Assembly: GCA_036563645.1 (NCBI GenBank)
Contig: DATCMA010000067.1
Coordinates: 1-11,935, forward strand
From: DATCMA01 sp036563645
GTDB lineage: Bacteria; Actinomycetota; Actinomycetes; Mycobacteriales; Micromonosporaceae
Reading direction: 5' to 3'
Length of the DNA: 11,935 nt
Positions within the stretch are counted from its first letter, which is position 1, and the number at the start of each line of letters is the position of its first letter. The notes beneath the pieces were generated by a model. The model ran no database searches, had not been told where the DNA came from, and saw nothing but the letters and a program-made list of their open reading frames with translations. Both the position numbers and the translations under genes were made by a program. Shown here piece by piece: positions 1-7,072 of this stretch.

Positions 1-278
1 GTAAAGAAACTGTAGAAATTCACTACAAAATTGACTATTCGCGTGAATGGCCCGTCGATGAGGTCATACCCCGCCTCGTCGAATACTGGAAACAACAAGG
101 CACCACGGTCCACCGAGACGACCGCGACCACGTCCAACCAGCCTACTTCGTGGAATACGACGACGGCTTCAGCGTAGGCGTTCAAGCATGGGGTGACAGC
201 TCATGGCCAGATTTCTACCTCGTAGGCGCTTCCCCCTGCATATGGCCTAACGGCACGCCCGATCGCAAACGCCCATAA
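1..278 (+). CDS. 3' end of a small actinobacterial hypothetical protein
   Basis: The reading frame is open from base 3 to the TAA at 276-278, giving 91 residues; the start lies before the window. The C-terminus reads DFYLVGASPCIWPNGTP followed by a short basic tail. This tail signature recurs, as I remember it, in small secreted or lipoprotein-like hypothetical proteins of Streptomyces, Nocardiopsis and relatives, but no function is known to me. The fragment is rich in aromatic and acidic residues with alternating short strands (for example AYFVEYDDGFSVGVQAW), suggesting a compact alpha/beta domain. The first ~60 bases are clearly more AT-rich than the rest of the window. Its 3' end faces cutA. 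No signal peptide can be judged because the N-terminus is missing. Confidence 0.72.
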   Translation, partial: KETVEIHYKIDYSREWPVDEVIPRLVEYWKQQGTTVHRDDRDHVQPAYFVEYDDGFSVGVQAWGDSSWPDFYLVGASPCIWPNGTPDRKRP

Positions 279-305
279 TCGCGCGGACAGCACCATGTCG
301 AACCC

Positions 306-415
306 CACGAGGAGACGACGCCGGCCCGCCACTGCTGGCAGCAGCGGCCGCCAACGGCCGTGCCCGGCCAACCCGACGGTGGCCCGTCTCAGCTCCTCGG
401 CGTCGTCTCCTCGTG
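306..415. repeat. 18-bp perfect inverted repeat joining the cutA 3' end and the spacer
   Basis: CACGAGGAGACGACGCCG at 306-323 is exactly the reverse complement of 398-415, with 74 bases between. The right arm is the coding sequence for the last residues of CutA (HEETTP, read on the minus strand); the left arm lies past the cutA stop. The loop carries smaller symmetries: CTGCTG-g-CAGCAG at 332-344, and two CGGCCG blocks at 345-350 and 355-360. The whole could fold into a long hairpin in transcripts from either side, so a bidirectional terminator between two convergent genes is possible. There is no T-tract. An inverted duplication scar is the alternative. Confidence 0.6.
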
Positions 416-733
416 AATCCAGGACAAGTACGCGGGATTGCCGGCCAGGATAGGGGTGAGGACAATCTCCGGCACCTCGTAGCTGTGCCGCTCGCGGATG
501 TGCCGCTCCAGCTCTGGATAGCGCTCAGCCGTGGTCTTGAACACCACGTACCACTCGTCGGCGCTGTCGATCGCGCCTTCCCACCAGTAGGTGCTGTGGA
601 TCGGACCGGAAACCTGAGCACACGCAGCCAGGCGCGTTTCTACCGCGCTCCGCGCCATGGCCTCCGCCCCCTCCCGGCTGTCGATCGTCGTCGTCACCTG
701 GACGTACCGGTAATCAGTCACCTCGTCCCCCAT
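389..733 (-). CDS. cutA: CutA1 family divalent-cation tolerance protein
   Basis: The 114-residue product matches the CutA1 family in length and pattern: an early beta strand (YVQVTTTID, 10-18), a helix, AACAQV (36-41), the STYWWEGAIDSADEW block (47-61), FKTT (65-68), and HSYEVPEIVLTPI (83-95) near the end, where most members have HPYExPEI. CutA forms a ferredoxin-like trimer in the cytosol. E. coli cutA mutants were linked to copper tolerance, but the molecular role is unsettled. I chose the ATG at 731-733 because GGAG (plus-strand 742-745) sits 8 bases upstream and the family begins here; an in-frame start 20 codons earlier would add an unconserved tail. It lies downstream of the GH65 gene on the same strand, but 216 bases separate them, so it probably has its own promoter. 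Confidence 0.93.
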   Translation of the reverse strand: MGDEVTDYRYVQVTTTIDSREGAEAMARSAVETRLAACAQVSGPIHSTYWWEGAIDSADEWYVVFKTTAERYPELERHIRERHSYEVPEIVLTPILAGNPAYLSWIHEETTPRS

Positions 734-949
734 CGGACACGCTCCGCACCCGATTGTGGACGGCCGCCTAGAGCTCGCTTTCGTCCCACCCACCGGTCAG
801 CGGTATCCACCGGTCAGCGGCCCCGCGATGAGGGAGGTGACACGTGGACCGACGTCGCGACCGCTCACCCCGCCGCGCTCAAGCGGGCCAGGCCTGCCAA
901 CGGCCGCGGCCCGCGGGGACGCGGCCGCGACGTGGCCTCGCCGCGGGCG
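734..949. other. Spacer between GH65 and cutA; repeats and GC palindromes
   Basis: No gene is supported here. The cutA-proximal half holds a 14-bp direct repeat (790-820) and the cutA ribosome binding site. The GH65-proximal half (about 901-947) is dense in palindromes: GCCGCGGC (903-910), CCGCGG (911-916 and 941-946) and CGCGGCCGCG (920-929). These could form GC-rich hairpins just after the GH65 stop and end its transcript, but there is no T-run. A GTG at 844 with a good GGGAGGT upstream on the plus strand opens a frame that is arginine-rich and runs antisense into GH65, so I did not call it. Confidence 0.5.
790..820. repeat. 14-bp tandem direct repeat upstream of cutA
   Basis: CCACCGGTCAGCGG occurs exactly at 790-803 and again at 807-820, separated by TAT. 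Each unit includes the palindrome ACCGGT. The pair begins 57 bases upstream of the cutA start codon, in the range of an activator or repressor site, so a paired operator for cutA is possible. It may also be a chance slippage duplication. No clear -35/-10 pair could be placed beside it. Confidence 0.55.
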
Positions 950-3019
950 TTACCACATCTCAATGTGGGCGCGGTCGTCTCCGTGGCGGGCCACCAGCGA
1001 AGCGGGCCTCCCCCGCACCCACAGGCGATCCACCCGGATCTCCTCCCAGCCCTCGGGGAGCACGATGCGCTGCTTACACCAGCCCGCCACATCGCCGTAG
1101 TTCGCCCGCATTCCGGTCAGCCCGTAGAGGATCGCGCTGAGGAAGCCACCCATATTCGCGGTGAACGGGACCGGCCGCGGTTTGTCGGGGAAGCTCGCGG
1201 GGCTGAACTCCGTCGCCATGCCAAACGGCGGCAGGACGAAATCCGCGTACCCCTTGTCGAACAGTTCAGCGGCCCGCTTACGGTCACCCAAACGCGCCGC
1301 GTAGACACCGAGCATCGCCGACAACAGCGGCATCCCGACGTAGCGGTCGGCGCAGGCCAACTGGTATTCGAGGGTGTTGCGCTCGACCTCCTCGTCCATC
1401 TCGAAGCCGAGCGGGAAGATCACAGCGGCCGCCTCCGGTGTCGATCCCTGAATCTCGCTCGGGTCGTGCCGGTCGTGGTTCTTCAACACCTTCTTCTCGG
1501 GATCGATGGGCAGCACCAGCGTCTCGGAGACCTCCTTCCAATGGGGGTCGACCGGCTTACCGAGCTTCGTGCCGAGCTCGATGGTCTCGCGGAGCGAGGC
1601 GATCGCCGTCGCGTTGACGAAGGCGCTGTTGTCGACAGTCGACCGGGTCTCGGCGATGCCGTTGACCGCGTGCAGCTCGGTCCCCCGCTCCGTCCGCGCG
1701 ACGCGGCTGGTCAGGTACTGGGCGACCGAGGACATCACCGGCCACGCGGATTCCTCCGCGAACTTCCAGTCACCCGTCATCTGCACGTACCGGGCGAACG
1801 CGAGCGCGATGTCCATGCTGACGTGCAGCTGAGTGAACGCGTGCGGCGTCTCCACCGGGGAGGCCTCATAACCCGCCCGCGGGCTGCTCTCCCACGGATA
1901 CTGGGCACCGGTGTAACCGCGAGCGCTGGCGTTCGCGAAGGCGCTGCGCAACTGGGAGCAGCGGTAGGTCAACAGGGCGCGGGCCGCCTCCGGGTGGGTG
2001 AGCAGCAAGGGCGGGACGACGAATGTCTCGATATCCCACATGATGTGGCCGCGGTAGTAGTGGTAGTCCGGCCAGTACGACATCCCGAAGATGTGCGTGC
2101 TCGCCGGCGCGGACCGGTGCACCGAACTCTGCAGGTAGAAGTAGGCGGCGTCGGCCAGCCGCTGCCAGTGCTCCGGAGCACCGATGAGTTGGATGCGGCT
2201 CTGCCACATCTCCGCCCAGGCCTCCTTGTTGTCGGCCCGCAGCCGATCGAACCCATGGCGGAACGCGGCAGCCAACAGCTGAGCGGCTTGAAAGTGCGGG
2301 CGTCCATGCCACTGGTCGGGGACCATGCTCACGTAGTGGTGCAGGCAGTACCGTCCGCCGGGCACGCTGCGGAACGCGTACGTGGTGGTCGGCGGTCCTT
2401 GCCCCGCCAGGTTTTGCCGCCGGTAGACGCGCTCCGCGCCCATCAGCTCCGTGGCGTACGCGATCCCGGCTTGGGCGTGGTTGTTCGGACTAGCCCACAG
2501 CATGAAGCAATCCAGCGGCCCTTCCTGCCCGGTGGGACACCGGGGCGCGTCCGCCCAATAGCCGGGCACGCCGTCAAACCGCACGCCCGCCGAGATTTCG
2601 ACGTCCGCGTCGCCGTCAATCTGAAACTCCACTTTGCGCACAGCGATACTCGGCCAGGTGCGGCTACAGAAGGTCAGAACCTTGGAGTGCACCACGCCGT
2701 CATCGCACTCAAATGTGTGCTCAGTGACGAGCTCCCCGGTGCTGAAGTCGTAGCGTATCTCGCGCAAGTGATTCTTGTCGGGATGCTCCGAAATTAGGAA
2801 TCGCCCGATCCGCAGGTCGCCGGAGATCGGGAAGGGGACTTCCGCGTAGGTCTCGAGACCAGTCTCCGGGTCCATGGCGACGAATCCGTTGAGGGTCGCC
2901 GTCCCATTGACGGGAGCGAAGGGCAGCATGCGCAGCCCGATGATGCCGTTGGAAATGTACGGCACCGGGTACTCTGATTTCCATTCGTGAACTGAATCCG
3001 GACTGATCGGCGTCGTCAT
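950..3019 (-). CDS. GH65 family glycoside hydrolase (ATHL1/kojibiose-hydrolase-like)
   Basis: The 689-residue product has the GH65 plan: an N-terminal beta-sandwich (about 1-260, with SNGIIGLR at 23-30), a linker, an (alpha/alpha)6 catalytic barrel (about 285-640) and a short C-terminal beta domain. Barrel motifs are GHIMWDIETF (324-333; usual HxFWDTEIF), GAQYPWES (371-378), and NGIAETRSTVDNSAFVN (453-469) with likely general acid Glu457. FGMATEF (599-605) supplies a likely general base, Glu604. A carboxylate here marks inverting hydrolases such as human ATHL1/PGGHG and bacterial kojibiose hydrolase rather than GH65 phosphorylases. The Lys-Gln pair that usually precedes the ADVxLL segment appears to be Ser-Thr (526-527). 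The ATG overlaps the GH31 stop (ATGA), implying translational coupling. No signal peptide, so cytoplasmic. Family is secure; exact substrate is not. Confidence 0.88.
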   Translation of the reverse strand: MTTPISPDSVHEWKSEYPVPYISNGIIGLRMLPFAPVNGTATLNGFVAMDPETGLETYAEVPFPISGDLRIGRFLISEHPDKNHLREIRYDFSTGELVTEHTFECDDGVVHSKVLTFCSRTWPSIAVRKVEFQIDGDADVEISAGVRFDGVPGYWADAPRCPTGQEGPLDCFMLWASPNNHAQAGIAYATELMGAERVYRRQNLAGQGPPTTTYAFRSVPGGRYCLHHYVSMVPDQWHGRPHFQAAQLLAAAFRHGFDRLRADNKEAWAEMWQSRIQLIGAPEHWQRLADAAYFYLQSSVHRSAPASTHIFGMSYWPDYHYYRGHIMWDIETFVVPPLLLTHPEAARALLTYRCSQLRSAFANASARGYTGAQYPWESSPRAGYEASPVETPHAFTQLHVSMDIALAFARYVQMTGDWKFAEESAWPVMSSVAQYLTSRVARTERGTELHAVNGIAETRSTVDNSAFVNATAIASLRETIELGTKLGKPVDPHWKEVSETLVLPIDPEKKVLKNHDRHDPSEIQGSTPEAAAVIFPLGFEMDEEVERNTLEYQLACADRYVGMPLLSAMLGVYAARLGDRKRAAELFDKGYADFVLPPFGMATEFSPASFPDKPRPVPFTANMGGFLSAILYGLTGMRANYGDVAGWCKQRIVLPEGWEEIRVDRLWVRGRPASLVARHGDDRAHIEMW
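3016..3019 (-). promoter_or_regulatory. ATGA stop-start overlap coupling GH31 and GH65
   Basis: On the minus strand the GH65 start ATG (3019-3017) shares two bases with the GH31 stop TGA (3018-3016). Such 4-base overlaps usually mean that a terminating ribosome restarts on the second gene, so the two enzymes are likely made in fixed ratio. An alternative GH65 start further upstream would lie inside GH31 and add unconserved sequence. Confidence 0.85.
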
Positions 3020-5334
3020 CGCAGCTGCACCATCCACTCTGGCGTGTCGTGGGTCAACTCCTGCGTGATCGGCGCGCCATCGCCGTGCAGCCATATCCGC
3101 ACTCGGCGTGGCGGTGGCTCGTACCGGCCCTCGCGTCGCGCGGTGAGCACGCCCGCGCGATACATGTAGCGGGTGGTCGCGCACTCTCCCCGCTCATGTC
3201 TGCGGCTGGCCCCGTCATCGTCGTAGAGCTCGCCGGTAGCCGTATCACCGTCGTCGGGATAGATGTGCAGGTCCAACGGATCGAGGGGACGCTCCTCGGT
3301 CCACTGCATCACCGGGCCCATGGGGATCACGGACCCGCCCCGCACGAAAACCGGGATGTCCTGGTCGAGCGACGCGTCAACGAGAACGCTCTGCCGCCCA
3401 CGGAAGGCGCTGTCATCGCGCAGGTCGTACCACATCCCCTTGGGCAGGTACACCTCCCGGCGATGGCGAGCCGGCCGAAGCACCGGGGCGATCAAGAGAT
3501 CCCGACCGAGGAGGGCTTCATCGTCACGGAACCGCGCCTCGCGATCGTCACCGAAGTGGTACAGCAACGGCCGGAGCACGGGCGCGCCGCACCGTGCGGC
3601 CTCGGCCGCCACCGTATAGAGGTAGGGCAGCAAGCGATAGCGCAACTCCAGCGCCCGCCGGCATATCGCCTCCACCTCCGGTCCGAATACCCACGGCTCC
3701 TGTGGCCGGCACGGCTTGGCGCAGTTCTGCTTCGCGATGGGATAGAGGGCACCGAGTTGGAACCACCGGGCCAGCAGCTCCGGCTTACAGTCGGCGTAGA
3801 AGCCGCCGATGTCGGCCCCGGCGAACGGCATCCCGGAGAGCCCGAGGTTCAAGAGCTGGGGTAGGGACATCTCCAGGTGCTCCCAGAAGCTCGCGTTATC
3901 CCCGGTCCATGTGGCCGCGTACCGCTGAGTACCGGCGAAACCCGCGCGCGTGACGAGCAGGTGCCGCTCGTCCGGAAGCATCCGGCGTAGTGCCACGTCC
4001 GCCGCCCGGTCCTCCAGATCGCCGTAGATGTTGTGCACTTCACCGTGCGTGGTCACCTCGTCTGGGGGACCGACTTTCGTCTCGTCGGGCGGATACACCA
4101 CGCCCGCTCTCGCCTCCATAATCGGCGCGTTGCGCATCGACGGCTCGTTCATGTCGTTGACGAACACCCGAATCCCGGCGTCCGCCGACAGCGCGTAATG
4201 GCTGCCCCACCACTCGCGGACCTCGTGTCGGCTGAAGTCCGGATACACCGCGAGCCCGGGCCACAGGTGGCGCAAGAGCGGACCGTCCCCTTCGGACATG
4301 AAGTAGCCCCGTTCGGCGCCTTCGGTGTAGACGTGGTAGCCCCCCTCCGGCTGGTACTTCACGCCGACGCTGAGGACGATCCCGACCCGGAAGCCCATCT
4401 CGCGCAGCTCGCGAATCAGCCCTGCGGGATCCGGGAACCGCTCCTTATTCCAGGTGAAGACCCGGTATTCGTCCTGCCGCTCGATATCGATGTAAATCAC
4501 GTCGGCCGGCAGCCGGTCCGCGCGCAGCCGCTGCGCGACCTCCCGAATCTCCTTAGCGCTGGAGTATCCCCAGCGCGCCTGGTGGTAGCCGAGCGCCCAC
4601 CGCGGGGGCATCGACGGCCGTCCCGTCAGCAGCGTGTAGCGCTCGATGACCTCGGCAGGTGTCGGGCCGGCGAAGACGTACTGGTCGAGCTCACCCCCGA
4701 CAACACTGATCACCTGGCGTTGCTTCAGCTCATCGGAGAGATCGAACCGGCTGCGGAAGGTGTTGTTGAGAAAGAAGCCGTGACAATGGCCATCCTCCCG
4801 CATGGCCAAATAGAACGGAATCGACTGGTAGAGCTCGTTCGTCCCCGCGCCTTGGACGTCGAAGCGATCCGTACACCAGAACTCGTAACACCGGCCCCGC
4901 TTGTCGAGCACCCCGGTGCGGTTCCCGAGTCCGAAGTAGTTCTCCCCCCACGGCATGCGGTGGGTCCACCGCGCGGACCCGTCGTCGTCCCAGCTCGGCC
5001 CATCGTCGGGGCCGTCGCTCAGCAATACCCGGCCGGTTCGCCGCTCGGTGACCCGCACCCGCGCCCCGGACTCGGCCCGCGCCGCGAGGAGGTCGGAGGC
5101 GAGTTCAACGGCCTCGCCGTCGACGCGAACCTCCACCGGTGGCGGATCGAGGTCGGGATCAGGAGGAAGCGGCGACCACGACCGGCGGGGCTGAAATTCT
5201 CCGGTTCGCGACAATCGAATCCGTGCGATCCCCTCGTGCGGAATGGATACCGCCAGCACTGGCCCGCCGTAGTCGAGCAGGAGCGTGCCGTCCTCCTGCC
5301 GGTGGCCGCGCAGTTCACCTGGCCGTTGGGTCAT
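3016..5334 (-). CDS. GH31 family glycoside hydrolase
   Basis: The 772-residue product has GH31 architecture: an N-terminal beta-sandwich (about 1-235), a (beta/alpha)8 barrel (about 240-580) and C-terminal beta domains. The retaining catalytic pair is visible: nucleophile Asp394 in VNDMNEPS and acid/base Asp479 in TWTGDN. Arg463, Asp508 (GADIGGF) and Trp255 (RWGYSS) also match usual active-site residues. Odd: where alpha-glucosidases have WxDMNEP this has VxDMNEP; the DIDYMD segment reads DIERQD (281-289); and the His of RNHN reads Asn (KQNC, 535-538). Catalysis should be intact but glucose binding changed. I chose the ATG at 5332-5334, with GGGGTGG a few bases upstream; longer starts add an unconserved basic tail. 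No signal peptide. First gene of the pair with GH65; probably transcribed from the 188-bp region shared with pxpB. Confidence 0.93.
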   Translation of the reverse strand: MTQRPGELRGHRQEDGTLLLDYGGPVLAVSIPHEGIARIRLSRTGEFQPRRSWSPLPPDPDLDPPPVEVRVDGEAVELASDLLAARAESGARVRVTERRTGRVLLSDGPDDGPSWDDDGSARWTHRMPWGENYFGLGNRTGVLDKRGRCYEFWCTDRFDVQGAGTNELYQSIPFYLAMREDGHCHGFFLNNTFRSRFDLSDELKQRQVISVVGGELDQYVFAGPTPAEVIERYTLLTGRPSMPPRWALGYHQARWGYSSAKEIREVAQRLRADRLPADVIYIDIERQDEYRVFTWNKERFPDPAGLIRELREMGFRVGIVLSVGVKYQPEGGYHVYTEGAERGYFMSEGDGPLLRHLWPGLAVYPDFSRHEVREWWGSHYALSADAGIRVFVNDMNEPSMRNAPIMEARAGVVYPPDETKVGPPDEVTTHGEVHNIYGDLEDRAADVALRRMLPDERHLLVTRAGFAGTQRYAATWTGDNASFWEHLEMSLPQLLNLGLSGMPFAGADIGGFYADCKPELLARWFQLGALYPIAKQNCAKPCRPQEPWVFGPEVEAICRRALELRYRLLPYLYTVAAEAARCGAPVLRPLLYHFGDDREARFRDDEALLGRDLLIAPVLRPARHRREVYLPKGMWYDLRDDSAFRGRQSVLVDASLDQDIPVFVRGGSVIPMGPVMQWTEERPLDPLDLHIYPDDGDTATGELYDDDGASRRHERGECATTRYMYRAGVLTARREGRYEPPPRRVRIWLHGDGAPITQELTHDTPEWMVQLR

Positions 5335-5522
5335 CTCGCCACCCCGCTTCGACCGTTGCCCCAGCGCATTCCCCGGGAGACGTGGCCGAAACCGAAACGG
5401 GGTGGTGAACAATGGAGCGACTACGGCGTGCGGATGGGGCAGCCGTGCGGCTGGCGAAAGCGCGCCGAACACCGTCAGCGAAGGGGGACGACCGCGGCCG
5501 GGTCGTCAACCGGACAAGCGGG
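5335..5522. promoter_or_regulatory. Divergent control region between GH31 and pxpB
   Basis: This 188-bp stretch separates two divergent operons and should hold both promoters. It contains a tandem CCGAAA at 5386-5397 followed by CGGGGTGG, and GGCGAAAGCGCGCC near 5451-5464, whose CGAAAGCG half resembles LacI-family operators of sugar genes, although the second half is not conserved. I could not place a convincing -35/-10 pair on either strand. Part of it may be translated if pxpB starts at the ATG at 5412. Confidence 0.4.
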
Positions 5523-6155
5523 GTGAACAGGGGCGTGCGGGTACGGCGGGTCGGCGACCGGGCACTGCTGGTCGAGGTCGACTCGGCCGAGGAAGTGGCG
5601 GCGCTCCACGCCGAACTCCTCCGCCGGCGCGCCGTGGGCGCGTTACCCCCGCTGGAGGAGATCGTGCCGGCGGCCCGGACCGTCCTCCTCGACGGTCTCG
5701 ACGCCCCGGACGCTCTCGCCAACGCCATCCCCACCTGGTGGCCGCTGCCGCCGGTCACCACGGACGACGGCCCTCTCGTGGAGCTGCCGGTCCGCTACGA
5801 CGGCCCCGACCTCGCCGAGGTGGCGGCGCGGTGGCGGGTGCCGGTGGCGGAGGTCGCACGAATCCACAGTGGATTCGAATACCGCGTGGCTTTCTGTGGT
5901 TTCGCCCCGGGATTCGGCTACCTCACCGGGCTCCCCGAGCGCTACCACGTGCCGCGTCGCGCCACCCCCCGCACCGCCGTGCCGGCCGGATCGGTCGCGG
6001 TCGCCGGCCCCTACACCGGTGTCTACCCCCGCACGTCCCCGGGCGGGTGGCAGCTCATTGGGCGGACGGACGTGGTGCTATGGGATCCGCACCGCGAGCC
6101 AGCCGCGCTGCTGCGACCGGGGGTGCGCGTGCGGTTCATTCCGGAGGAACGGTGA
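5523..6155 (+). CDS. pxpB: 5-oxoprolinase subunit PxpB
   Basis: The 210-residue product is the PxpB (KipI, allophanate hydrolase subunit 1-like) family. PxpB works with PxpC and PxpA to hydrolyse 5-oxoproline (pyroglutamate) to glutamate using ATP in the cytosol. Visible motifs: RRVGDRALLVEV (8-19), FCGFAPGFGYLTGLP (124-138), and VPRR..PR..VPAGSVAVAG..TGVYP..SPGGW.LIGRT (143-182), the highly conserved C-terminal block. The start is uncertain. GTG at 5523 fits the usual N-terminus; an in-frame ATG at 5412 has a better ribosome binding site (GGGGTGG, spacing 6) but adds 37 basic residues with weak third-position GC. The stop overlaps the pxpC start. In Bacillus subtilis the homologue KipI inhibits the kinase KinA; the setting here favours the oxoprolinase role. 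Confidence 0.92.
   Translation: MNRGVRVRRVGDRALLVEVDSAEEVAALHAELLRRRAVGALPPLEEIVPAARTVLLDGLDAPDALANAIPTWWPLPPVTTDDGPLVELPVRYDGPDLAEVAARWRVPVAEVARIHSGFEYRVAFCGFAPGFGYLTGLPERYHVPRRATPRTAVPAGSVAVAGPYTGVYPRTSPGGWQLIGRTDVVLWDPHREPAALLRPGVRVRFIPEER
6143..6155 (+). promoter_or_regulatory. RBS and GTGA overlap setting the pxpC start
   Basis: GGAGG at 6143-6147 lies inside the end of pxpB, four bases before GTG at 6152-6154. The GTG overlaps the pxpB stop TGA (6153-6155). The strong site plus overlap fixes the pxpC start, although the frame is open far upstream, and implies coupled translation. Confidence 0.85.
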
Positions 6156-7009
6156 ACGCCATCGAGGTGGTCCGCGCGGGGGCGTTGACCACTATCCAAG
6201 ATCTGGGGCGGCGTGGCCTGGCGCACCTGGGCGTCCCGCGTTCCGGGGCACTGGACGGCCCCGCCCACCGCCTCGCCAATCGACTCGTCGGCAATCCCCC
6301 CGACGCGGCGACACTGGAAACCACCCTGACCGGGGTAGCCGTCCGCGCCCAGGCGCCGGTCGTCGCCGCGGTCACCGGAGCACCCGCCCCGGTCCGTATC
6401 GACGGGCGTCCCGCGCCGTGGGGGTTACCGGTCCCGGTTCCCGCCGGCGCCGTCCTGGACGTCGGGACCGCCACCCATGGAGTCCGCTCGTACGTCGCCT
6501 TCGCGGGTGGGATCGCGGTCGCACCCGTACTGGGAAGTCGGGCCACGGACCTGCTCGCCGGACTCGGCCCGCCGCCGCTGTCGGCCGGCGACGTCCTGCC
6601 CCTGGGGACCCCGGCCGCTCCCCCCGCCCTGGTCGACGTCGTGCCCCAGCCGGCTCCCCCCGACGAGCTGGTGCTGCGGCTGCGCCTAGGGCCCCGGGAG
6701 GACTGGTTCACCCCTGAGGCGCTGCGGGTGCTCGCTCGCGCGCGCTTCACGGTCGCGTCCGCCAGCAACCGGATCGCCCTGCGCACTGAGGGCCCCGCGC
6801 TCACCCGTGCGATTGACGCGGAACTGCCCAGTGAGGGGGTGGTCCTCGGCGCGGTGCAGGTGCCGACGGACGGCCGTCCGTTGATCTTCCTCGCCGACCA
6901 CCCCACGACCGGCGGCTACCCGGTGGTCGGCGTCGTACCCGAGGCCGACCTCGCCGCCGCGGCCCAAGCCCGCCCGGGCACCCCGCTCCGGTTCCACGTC
7001 GTAGGGTGA
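6152..7009 (+). CDS. pxpC: 5-oxoprolinase subunit PxpC
   Basis: The 285-residue product is the PxpC (biotin-dependent carboxyltransferase-like, KipA/allophanate hydrolase subunit 2) family. Visible: TTIQDLGRRGLAHLGVPRSGALD (13-35) and ANRLVGNP (42-49) at the N-terminus, VTGAPAPV (74-81), SNRIALRTEGP (205-215), and PSEGVVLGAVQVPTDGRPLIFLADHPTTGGYPVVG (226-260), the diagnostic C-terminal block. It forms the core 5-oxoprolinase complex with PxpB; PxpA (LamB/YcsF family) is also required in E. coli and is not found here. Length is slightly below the usual ~300 residues, with no gap in conserved blocks. Ends 63 bases from the convergent glycosyltransferase gene. Confidence 0.94.
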   Translation: MNAIEVVRAGALTTIQDLGRRGLAHLGVPRSGALDGPAHRLANRLVGNPPDAATLETTLTGVAVRAQAPVVAAVTGAPAPVRIDGRPAPWGLPVPVPAGAVLDVGTATHGVRSYVAFAGGIAVAPVLGSRATDLLAGLGPPPLSAGDVLPLGTPAAPPALVDVVPQPAPPDELVLRLRLGPREDWFTPEALRVLARARFTVASASNRIALRTEGPALTRAIDAELPSEGVVLGAVQVPTDGRPLIFLADHPTTGGYPVVGVVPEADLAAAAQARPGTPLRFHVVG

Positions 7010-7023
7010 GCCGTCCTGTCCGC

Positions 7024-7040
7024 GGCGCCCCGGCGGCGCC
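7024..7040. terminator. Possible bidirectional hairpin between pxpC and the GT4 gene
   Basis: GGCGCC at 7024-7029 and again at 7035-7040 can pair as a 6-bp all-GC stem with a 5-base loop, 15 bases after the pxpC stop and between two convergent genes. There is no T-run on either strand. Position is the main support. Confidence 0.3.
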
Positions 7041-7072
7041 CGGGCATCCCCACCCCCGGCTCGCCTGACTGG

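Noticed and set aside
295..453. Small plus-strand frame from ATG 295
   Set aside because: It is a basic low-complexity translation through the inverted repeat and antisense to cutA, with no ribosome binding site.
844..1140. Plus-strand GTG frame with a good GGGAGGT site upstream
   Set aside because: The product is arginine-rich without conserved features and most of it is antisense to the GH65 C-terminus.
413..2797. Long plus-strand frame (794 codons) antisense to cutA and GH65
   Set aside because: Its translation is rich in Arg, His, Pro and Val with no recognisable domain, it covers two clearly homologous genes on the other strand, and it is what high third-position GC produces.
3020..3184. 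Longer start for GH65 adding 55 residues
   Set aside because: The extension is inside GH31, is Arg/His-rich and unconserved; the ATGA overlap start fits family and operon logic.
5451..5464. LacI-type operator near the GH31/pxpB divergent region
   Set aside because: Only one half (CGAAAGCG) fits the usual palindrome, and no LacI-family gene is adjacent; too weak to call as a site on its own.
4033..5526. Plus-strand frame of 497 codons opposite GH31
   Set aside because: It lies antisense to the conserved GH31 barrel and has no family features; codon-bias artefact.
5285..6151. Upstream extension of the pxpC frame
   Set aside because: It is out of frame with pxpB over the whole pxpB gene, is Arg/Pro/Gly-rich, and the GGAGG plus GTG at 6152 gives the conserved PxpC start.
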